Origin: Undaria pinnatifida
Lineage: Eukaryota > Sar > Phaeophyceae > Laminariales > Alariaceae
NCBI GenBank assembly: GCA_012845835.1
Contig: JABAKD010000017.1
Span: 3,687,367 to 3,751,366, forward strand
Reading direction: 5' to 3'
Length of the DNA stretch: 64,000 nucleotides
The position numbers and the translations under genes were made by a program. Positions 57,901 to 64,000 of this stretch are shown one piece after another. Each line of letters opens with the position of its first letter. Within the stretch, counting starts at the first letter, position 1. Below the pieces are notes generated by a model. The model saw only the letters and a program-made list of their open reading frames with translations. It was not told the DNA's origin and did no database searches.

Positions 57901-60900
57901 ACTCATACTCGCAAGCAAAGCTGCGTGATACACCTGCCGCGCTCGTTTGTCCTACGGACTGCTATGTTGTCAGGGTGAACATCAACAACCCATGCACGTT
58001 TTGTACACCAGTGCCTGCTACCTGGTGACTATTTCGGAGACATGAGTCCAAGTGACGGTGCCACGGCGGTAACCGAACAAGTGATCGACGACGCGGCGCC
58101 TGGTATTTACGAGCATACACTTCCTACACACCCGGTACAGAGTAGTATAGACTACAGTAAAAAAAATGCATCGTACCAGGGTATCATATATTTTCCTTTT
58201 AACTTCTGCATGAAAACATCCCACGCCAAGCTCAAGTAGTTCGTCCCAAGCGAAAGGCGCTCAGTTCAAAGCTAAACAAGAGTCAAGAAACAGGCGGTTC
58301 ACGAACTGAACGAAGCGAGTGCTGTACGTGAACAGCGTGCCGCCATCGACGCGGCCAAGAGAAGGTCAACCTTACCTCACGGCCGTACTCCGTTCCGAAA
58401 TAAGGAGATCCGGCGCAAAACATTGCGCACACCTGTATCATGGAACAGAGCGAAGCGGGGAACATGTATGAAATGAATATTTGTTCAAATTTCTGCGTGG
58501 TCACGCAACGAAGCATGATGACACGGGAGGGTGGGGCTAGAGCATGCATGCCTGACGTTTAGGATTACTTGCTGACGTCCGTATGCGCCACAATAATTGC
58601 TTGTTTTTTTTGTTACCGTTAACAAGTTTCACAATTCCACTACACCCTGCGGTGGTGCTTTGCCAGATATTAACACGCCTCAGTCATGGGCGGTCATGAC
58701 CGCGCAAAAGCAAAACGCACCTGTCTGCGCCGTTGTTGCTGTTGTTCTCATATTAACTCGAAAAAATCCAGGTGTGTGGTCGCAAGACAGACTCAAGTCG
58801 CTAGAGATACAACACAAAACCACCACACAACCACAACAACAACAACCACAACAACAACCACAAAACCAACACCAACACCACCACGACACCACCACGACAC
58901 CAACACCAACAACCACCACACCAACAACAACACCAACACCAACACCAACACCAACACCAACACCAACACCAACACCAACACCAACACCAACACCAACACC
59001 AACACCAACACCAACACCAACACCAACACCAACACCAACACCAACACCAACACCAACAACACCAACAACCAACAACAACAACCAACATACCTCAGTGGTC
59101 ATGGTGGCGTCGTTTAGCATGCTTTCCCCCGAGAGCACGCGGTCGTGCTTGTCATCGCCATAGCACCCCACGTAAGGGTAGGTGGAGTATTTGTACAGGC
59201 TGATCGCGTTCCTGTCTCCGCATATCTGTTCGTCGTCGCCTGAGCAGGGCATGCCGCAAGTGGCCCCCCCCAGCCTCGTGGGGTCGTCCGTCGAAGGCCC
59301 GCAGAAGCACTGTGAGTACGTATATGCGTGGGATCGAGGGACCCGGGAGTTCCAAGCGTGGGGAGCATGTTTTGAGAGTCGAGTATATCAAACAGGACTA
59401 CGTCTTACGCGAATCTTGGAAAGGCTAGGGGTAAGGGGGAGACGGGGGGGGGGTGAGCTCACGCGGCCTCTGCCGCAGTTGCGTGGTATCGTCCGGTCGG
59501 TCGAAAGTCCGCAGAAGCACTTGATCGAGTGGGTCGGATCGAGGAGACGGATACATACAAACATGGACAGAGCACGTGCTGCCCGTATCGAAGCAAGAGT
59601 CTAACAAGATCGTACTACAAAAGATATATCGACGATGGTGGACTAATTTCTCAGTCGAAGAGCCTTGCCAGCCCGAACCCTACCGCCTAAAACATGCCAC
59701 GTGCCCAGGGCTGCCGTAGCACACGCCGTACCTCATTGCTGTACTCAGTTCCGAAGTAGGCGGATCCCTCGCAGAAAGCAGCGCAGTACTGTGGCATCAC
59801 ACAAATGGGTGACCGAGACGGGCCGGGGGGGGATGGAGAGAGTAGAAACGCGACCGTCAAAAGGAGGTAGGGGCTCTGTTTCGCGCAGTACAGGGCACCC
59901 GAGAAAAAGGGCCCAGCACAAATGACACGACACGAGATTTTACGGGGGGAAACGAGAAATGCGGGAACCGATATACGGGAGATAGTGCACAACGTAACCT
60001 TCCTCAAAATAAGAAACCCAGCCCGAGTCGGCACTCCTATTTCTTATTCGATGCCCTGTGAGGTAATTTCTACGCTCGTCAAGGCCTTGGTCGGTGCTCG
60101 CCTGATTCTGATGCCAGCGCAACTCAATGCTTTGCATATGTCGTCCACCTCCTCCCACCACGTCGTCAGAAGTACAAGGACATGTACAAAATACTTGAAC
60201 TTGATGCACAATATCGTACGCAATTTGCTCTGGAAAAAAACTCGCAGCATGACCTGCTGTAGCTACTCTTTGCGCGTTGTGAATGTTAAATATATATATA
60301 TATGTTTAATGATATTAGGTGGTTAGTTCCGCGCGGTTGGAGGCCCCCTGTCAGATAAAAAAAACTTCCCTCTAACGACCATTTGCAACCCCTAGCGCAG
60401 CCCGCGTCAAACATAACGCATGAGGGCACCCGTCGAAGTAGGGTGGCATCGCGAACCTCGGTCACCACTGCGTCGTCTCCCTTCACGAGACCCCTCGGTG
60501 ACATAAGGGACGACTGAGATATCTACCCTGTCCCGGGGTTTCCGGTCTAACGGCGTTATGATTAGATGTAACCAAAGTGCCAAAAACCGCTCGTTCTTTA
60601 GGCTCGAAACAGCCCCCCTATAAACCCCCTTTTTTACAGAGTAAGGCGTTACGTGTTCTGTCAACGCGAGCCGGGGAGGCTACAGTAGGCGCAGCGCTGC
60701 TCACCTCGGTGGTCATCTCGCCGAACCCCTTCTCGGATTCCCCGGTGAGAACACGGTCGCGGGGGTCGTCCACGTAGCACCCGATGCTGGTGTAGTCGGA
60801 GGTCGGGGGAGTGAGCGGGGGTGCGGTGGTAGGTGGGGCCGTGGTTGGGGGGGCCGTGGTAGGAGGTACGGTTTGCGGCGCGGGAGTGGGAGGTACCACG

Positions 60901-60929
60901 ACGTCACCTCTGTAGCCGGAGACGGCGCC
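54788..60929 (-). CDS. Three-WSC-domain protein, C-terminal 319 residues (5' end not found)
   Basis: WSC domains are cysteine-rich extracellular modules that bind carbohydrate; the family has eight cysteines, and each copy here keeps eight. Seven exons, all phase 0: A 60705-60929, B 59732-59788, C 59091-59309, D 58376-58432, E 57479-57691, F 56349-56405, G 54788-54919. Residues 1-45 are a Pro/Thr linker (T-T-A-P-P repeats, probably O-glycosylated). WSC1 is about 46-135, WSC2 137-227 and WSC3 231-319, with stop TAA at 54788-54790. Each domain has G-C-[YW] at its start, Y-[FY]-G-T-[EQ]-Y in the middle, C-[FW]-C-G and a C-G-G/D-x-[DN]-A ending. Each is cut identically by two introns around a 19-codon exon. 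No catalytic domain or membrane segment is seen in this part; the signal peptide and any other domain would lie upstream. Confidence 0.85.
55066..55355. mobile_element. R1 element in WSC intron F-G
   Basis: GACGCGCAACTATATGACGATA to CACCTCTATCGTAGCACGGCG, about 290 bp. Confidence 0.78.
55366..55900. mobile_element. R1 remnants around an R4 copy
   Basis: R1-like sequence at 55366-55500 and 55830-55900 flanks a reverse R4 at 55531-55791 (CGTTCTACGGCAGCCCTCCC to CATCGTAGAATCAGTC). All lie inside WSC intron F-G. Confidence 0.65.
56349..56405 (-). CDS. WSC gene exon F: WSC3 middle, 57 nt
   Basis: 19 codons, A-C-K-V-L-C-N-A-Y-P-Y-Y-G-T-Q-Y-G-I-E, between CAACAG and GTGAGC. Confidence 0.87.
56778..57180. 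mobile_element. R3 fragment interrupted by R1
   Basis: R3 inverted block 56778-56822 (GTGCAGCAGATTCCAAGAA, CTCCTAACATGAG). A full R1 lies at 56823-57097. R3 then resumes (GGAGGAGCTCAATATCTC, CACATTCGTTCGCACC) to about 57180. Located in WSC intron E-F. Confidence 0.75.
57479..57691 (-). CDS. WSC gene exon E: end of WSC2, start of WSC3
   Basis: 71 codons from C-F-C-G-V-D to M-T-N-D, donor GAC-GTGAGT. The WSC3 start is the most diverged (G-C-W-G-D-S, R-I-M-H). Confidence 0.87.
57840..57925 (-). mobile_element. T element terminal fragment
   Basis: CAGCTGCGAGTTCGATAAAT and GAGACTCATACTCGCAAGC match the T terminus. In WSC intron D-E. Confidence 0.5.
58376..58432 (-). CDS. WSC gene exon D: WSC2 middle, 57 nt
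   Basis: 19 codons, V-C-A-M-F-C-A-G-S-P-Y-F-G-T-E-Y-G-R-E, between GATACAG and GTAAGG. Confidence 0.87.
58801..59088 (-). repeat. Intronic CCAACA/CAACAA microsatellite
   Basis: (CCAACA)n on the plus strand, purest at 58930-59060, filling the 5' half of WSC intron C-D. The long Val-Gly, Cys-Trp and Pro-Thr open frames here are simple-repeat frames. Confidence 0.95.
59091..59309 (-). CDS. WSC gene exon C: end of WSC1, start of WSC2
   Basis: 73 codons from C-F-C-G-P-S to M-T-T-E. Donor GAG-GTATGT runs straight into the TGTTGG microsatellite of the next intron. Confidence 0.87.
59732..59788 (-). CDS. WSC gene exon B: WSC1 middle, 57 nt
   Basis: 19 codons, Y-C-A-A-F-C-E-G-S-A-Y-F-G-T-E-Y-S-N-E, between GCCACAG and GTACGG. 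Supplies two of the eight cysteines. Confidence 0.87.
59933..60704 (-). other. Part of WSC intron A-B
   Basis: No repeat family copy was recognised apart from a TATATA run at about 60287-60305. Confidence 0.4.
60705..60929 (-). CDS. WSC gene exon A: Thr/Pro linker and start of WSC1
   Basis: Acceptor TATGTGTGCAG, donor GAG-GTGAGC. 75 codons: G-A-V-S-G-Y-R-G-D, then T-T-A-P-P repeats, then Y-T-S-I-G-C-Y and D-R-V-L to M-T-T-E. Being in phase 0 at its start, it needs an upstream exon. Confidence 0.85.
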
Positions 60930-61074
60930 CTGCACACATACCGGGGGAGCAGCAAACAAGCAACGCGCGGTGTTAGGGGGAAATGGCGGCCGGGACGGGT
61001 GGGCCGATTAATCGCGCGGTCTGGTGTAAAAGTTTTTTTAACTACCCCATTCAAGCGGGTGAGAAGGGTTCTGA

Positions 61075-61170
61075 GCAGGGGGGGGGTTGGAGGCACAACA
61101 ACATCACCCCCCTTCTCCCGGGAGTTTGGGACGGCGCCCGTCACACACACCCGGGGAGTAGCAACAAACA
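61075..61170 (-). pseudogene. Duplicated, broken start of WSC exon A
   Basis: Read on the minus strand, CCCCGGGTGTGTGTG, then GGGCGCCGTC and GGTGATGTTGTTGTGCC parallel exon A and its acceptor, about 210 bp upstream. The acceptor CAG has become ACG, and the coding part departs from exon A after the V-V-V-P-P-T-P codons. Confidence 0.7.
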
Positions 61171-61201
61171 AAGTCGGTAAAGAGTGCTGGGGTGGTCCCG
61201 A

Positions 61202-61490
61202 GACGCGTGCTACGACGATAGACGCGTGCACCTTTTTTCTGAGGTTCTTCGATTTGGGAGCGTTAAGATCTCTTCCTAAAACTGATTTCTCGACGAAAAT
61301 AAAACCGCTTGTACCGGATGAAAAGTCCCATGGCCCAAGGTACACAAAACAATGAGAATCATGCAAAAAAAAGGTCCTATAATATGTTCCAGGTACCTGG
61401 TATTTTTTTCCGACGATTTGGGACCAAGGAGCGCCGTCATTTTCAGAAAACAAAATAGCCTAAACACCGGTATACCTCTATCGTAGCACA
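61202..61490. mobile_element. R1 element, full length
   Basis: GACGCGTGCTACGACGATAG to TACCTCTATCGTAGCAC, with intact inner order. Confidence 0.83.
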
Positions 61491-61509
61491 AGAGGCGGGA
61501 GTTGGGGGG

Positions 61510-61965
61510 TATCCTGTACTGACCGTCCGTAGGGACAGCTCGCGCTGTTGTTGTCACGGGAACAGAAGGATACGCTGGCTGCCCAGCAGCCGGTTCTGGA
61601 TTGCGAATATAGTTGTGCCGATAGAATACGCTGGTTTCATTTGAACCTATTTTTATTAAATGGTTATCCTGTGCTGGCCGCCCGTAGGGACAGCTCGCGC
61701 TGTTGCTATCACGGGAACTGAATGATATGCTGGCTGCCCAGCTATTGCCGGATTGAGAATATAGTTGTGTCGATAGAATACGCTGGTTTCATTTAAAACT
61801 ATTTTTTTTAAATGGTTATCCTGTGCTGACTGGTTTCATTAAAACTATTTTTTATTAAATGGTTATCCTGTGCCGATCGCCCGTAGGGACAGCTCGCGCT
61901 GTTGTTATCACGGGAACTGAATGATATGCTGGCTGCCCAGCTAGCGCCGGATTGCGAATACAGGT
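61510..61965. repeat. Tandem repeat, 155-bp unit
   Basis: GTAGGGACAGCTCGCGCTGT occurs at 61529, 61684 and 61883. The second gap is 199 bp because an extra 44-bp partial unit (GGTTTCATTAAAACTATTTT) is inserted. Confidence 0.92.
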
Positions 61966-62270
61966 GAGTTGAAAATTGACATACGGTACGATTGCAAAAA
62001 GTACGTGGAAATGTGGTGAGCTTCGGCTTTAGTTTTCCCCCTCCCTCCGCCGGAGGATCTTCGAAAAAAAAAAAAACAAGCTTCCTTCTCGGAAGAGCGG
62101 GGAGAGAAACGGGATTTATCGTAGTATGGCGGTAGGGTGATTTGCAGGTTTGCGCTCGTAGACCAAAGCTACCTTAGGGAGCCGTCGTTTGGCCCCCGCG
62201 AGCGGCTACCTTAAAATATATACGGTGCCAGGTATATATATATCAAGTTTAGCATGCGTTTTTTATTTTT
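61966..62270. other. No gene recognised
   Basis: Between two tandem-repeat blocks. A short A-tract (62068) and TATATATA near 62235; nothing else recognised. Confidence 0.4.
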
Positions 62271-62275
62271 AAAGG

Positions 62276-62690
62276 TTTCGCGACGGGCAAAGGCGCCACA
62301 TGGTGGTTTGTTTCACGTTGCGCCTCGAAGATATCGGATTAGTCCGTCGTTTTTAGGTCACTATTATATGCGTTAACAACCCTGCACACGACGGTAGACT
62401 TTTGCGCGGCTTTTGTTTTTGAGGGGCCTTCTCCCTTCGGGAGGGCTCTATAGTTCCACCACAAAACAAGAAAAATGTTTAGGTTTCGCGACGGGCAAAG
62501 GCGCCACATGGTGGTTTGTTTCACGTTGCGCCTGGAAGATATCGGATTAGTCCGTCGTTTTTAGGTCACTATATGCGTTAACAACCCTGCACGACGGTAG
62601 ACTTTTTGCGCGGCTTTTGTTTTTGAGGGGCCTTCTCCCTTCGGGAGGGCTCTATAGTTCCACCACAAAACAAGAAAAATGTTTTTTTAA
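62276..62690. repeat. Tandem duplication, 208-bp unit
   Basis: TTTCGCGACGGGCAAAGGCG begins units at 62276 and 62484, almost identical apart from small indels. Each carries a short CTCCC-TTC-GGGAG stem. Confidence 0.93.
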
Positions 62691-62754
62691 CAAACTGAAA
62701 AGTGCAACAAAGGAGGTTCCCGACTGGCGAACCCTCCCGCGTCCTAGCTAGTGT

Positions 62755-63260
62755 ACATGGTATACCTCTTTTTGGCTGAAAGAGTCATCCCACGGTAGGG
62801 GTTGCAGTTGTTGGATTAACCATATGGTATATGGTATACCTCTTTTTGGCTGAAGAGTCATCCCACGGTAGGGGTTGCAGTTGTTGGGTTAACCATATGG
62901 TATATGGTATACCTCTTTTTGGCGGAAGAGTCATCCCACGGTGGGGTTTTCAGTTTTTGGGTTAACCATGGTATATGGTATCCCTCTTTTTGCCTGAAGA
63001 GTCATCCCACGGTAGGGGTTGCAGTTGTTGGGTTGACCATATGGTATATGGTATACTTTTTGGCTGAAGAGTCATCCCACGGTAGGGGTTGCTGTTGTTG
63101 GGTTAACCACATGGTATATGGTATACCTCTTTTTGGCTGAAGAGTCATCCCACGGTAGGGGTTGCTGTTTTTGGGTTAACCATATGGTGTATGGTATACC
63201 TCTTTTTGGCTGAAGAGTCATCCCACGGTAGGGGTTACAGTTGTTGGATTAACTAATAAT
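62755..63260. repeat. Seven-unit tandem repeat, about 73 bp
   Basis: TATACC or a near match begins units at 62761, 62835, 62908, 62978, 63052, 63122 and 63195. The unit joins an R1-end-like block (GGTATACCTCTTTTTGGC) to an R3-end-like block (GAGTCATCCCACGGTAGGGG). Confidence 0.93.
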
Positions 63261-63339
63261 GTACCTGTCCGATCGAGCATCTTAAGTGAATAACTAGCGG
63301 TTAAGTCAGCGATCAACGAAATTCACCCCAGCATATAGT

Positions 63340-63524
63340 GTTTTAGGACTACTAGGGCATAGAAGCTTGGTCGGGGCTTGCGAAAACAATATATATATAT
63401 ATGCCAGAACAAATGCCTTCGAAGTCATGTAGTACATCGGGTGAGATAATGAAGCTCCTCCTGTTAGGATCTCAAGAAACGTCTTGGAATCTGCTGCAAC
63501 CCTGTACCGCGGGATGGCTCGTTC
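63340..63524 (+). mobile_element. R3 terminus
   Basis: AGGGCATAGAAGCTTGGTCG, AAATGCCTTCGAAGTCATG, CTGTTAGGATCTCAAGAAAC and CTGCAACCCTGTACCGCGGG match the right end of the R3 copy at 50 kb. Confidence 0.7.
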
Positions 63525-63798
63525 GTACGTGCTACGATAGAGGTATACCGTTTTTTGGCGAAATGGTTTTCTGAATGACGGGGGCCCTTACCCCAAAATC
63601 GTCGAAAATACGAAAAAAAAAAAAAGCATGGTTAGAACTCGTTGTATGCCTAGGCCATGAGATTTTTCATCCGGGGTAGCAGTTTTATTTTAGTCTCAAA
63701 ATCAGTTTTTGGGAGACTAGACCTGGAGGTCTTTAAAGCTCCCAAATTGAGAAAACCTCAGAAAAAAATCTGATCTACCTCTATCGTCGCCCGAGTCA
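63525..63798. mobile_element. R1 element abutting R3
   Basis: GTACGTGCTACGATAGAGGTAT to CTACCTCTATCGTCGCCCGAG, 274 bp, inserted right beside the R3 end. Confidence 0.83.
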
Positions 63799-63829
63799 AC
63801 AACAATGTTATTTTTTAGGGTTGTTTTTT

Positions 63830-64000
63830 AGGGTCCTCATTTAAGGCATAGATAGATCATTTATCGGGTTCTGCGAACGAATGCCTCCGAAGGCCCTTTT
63901 TTCGGGTGATGAGAATGTTGATATTATTAAGCTAACTCCTCATGTTAAGGATCTCAAGAAGATTCTTAGGATCTGCGGCGCCTCTACCGCAGGATGGCTC
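63830..64000 (+). mobile_element. R3 terminus, runs to window edge
   Basis: GGGTTCTGCGAACGAATGCC, CTCCTCATGTTAAGGATCTC and CCTCTACCGCAGGATGGCTC repeat the R3 right end. Confidence 0.68.

Noticed and set aside
58597-59163. 188-codon Pro-Thr-rich plus-strand protein
   Set aside because: Antisense of the intronic microsatellite and WSC exon C.
60713-61453. 246-codon minus-strand frame upstream of the WSC gene
   Set aside because: Out of frame with exon A; runs through an R1 element and the broken duplicate, so it is a chance frame.

Overview
The window reads as eukaryotic nuclear DNA: GT-AG introns, symmetric exon duplication, dense short inverted-repeat transposons, an LTR-type miniature element and long microsatellites. 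The three-copy WSC domain gene and the many small repeat families suggest a stramenopile alga, most likely a brown alga. That is inference; no ribosomal or organelle marker is present to settle it.

Layout. (1) 1-16.2 kb, plus strand: a tandem exon array. At least 24 copies of a 123-nt exon, each with good splice sites and phase 1 at both ends, encode a 41-residue six-cysteine module, C-X4-C-X14-C-X4-C-X4-C-C. The main repeat is a 1309-bp dimer (682 + 627 bp). The array continues off the left edge, is cut once by a 1229-bp insertion with a 7-bp target duplication (10954-12182), and degenerates towards 16 kb. (2) 16.2-40 kb: no convincing gene. It holds several transposon-like families, called here R1 (about 270-bp terminal-inverted-repeat element), R3 (foldback element), R4 (about 260 bp), R5 (about 300 bp) and T (the poly-C element that also hit the array), plus degenerate tandem repeats. 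(3) 40.5-43.6 kb, plus strand: a small three-exon gene with a signal peptide, a short basic linker and two modules of the same cysteine family. Its first intron contains an apparent miniature LTR retrotransposon (41299-41674). (4) 43.6-54.5 kb: repeats, with clear nested insertions (R4 and R5 inside one R1 copy at 47.5-48.4 kb; R4 inside R1 at 51.0-51.6 kb). (5) 54.7-60.9 kb, minus strand: a gene with three WSC domains, each split the same way into three phase-0 exons with a 57-nt middle exon, behind a Thr/Pro-rich linker. Its 5' end is not found and may lie beyond 64 kb. (6) 61-64 kb: R1 and R3 copies and three tandem-repeat blocks.

How the genes relate: the small gene carries a signal peptide and all three are cysteine-rich; WSC domains are extracellular carbohydrate-binding modules. 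A cell-wall, extracellular-matrix or adhesion role is plausible, but nothing in the sequence proves a joint function. The array is the most unusual item: a gene growing by unequal exchange between near-identical intron-exon units.
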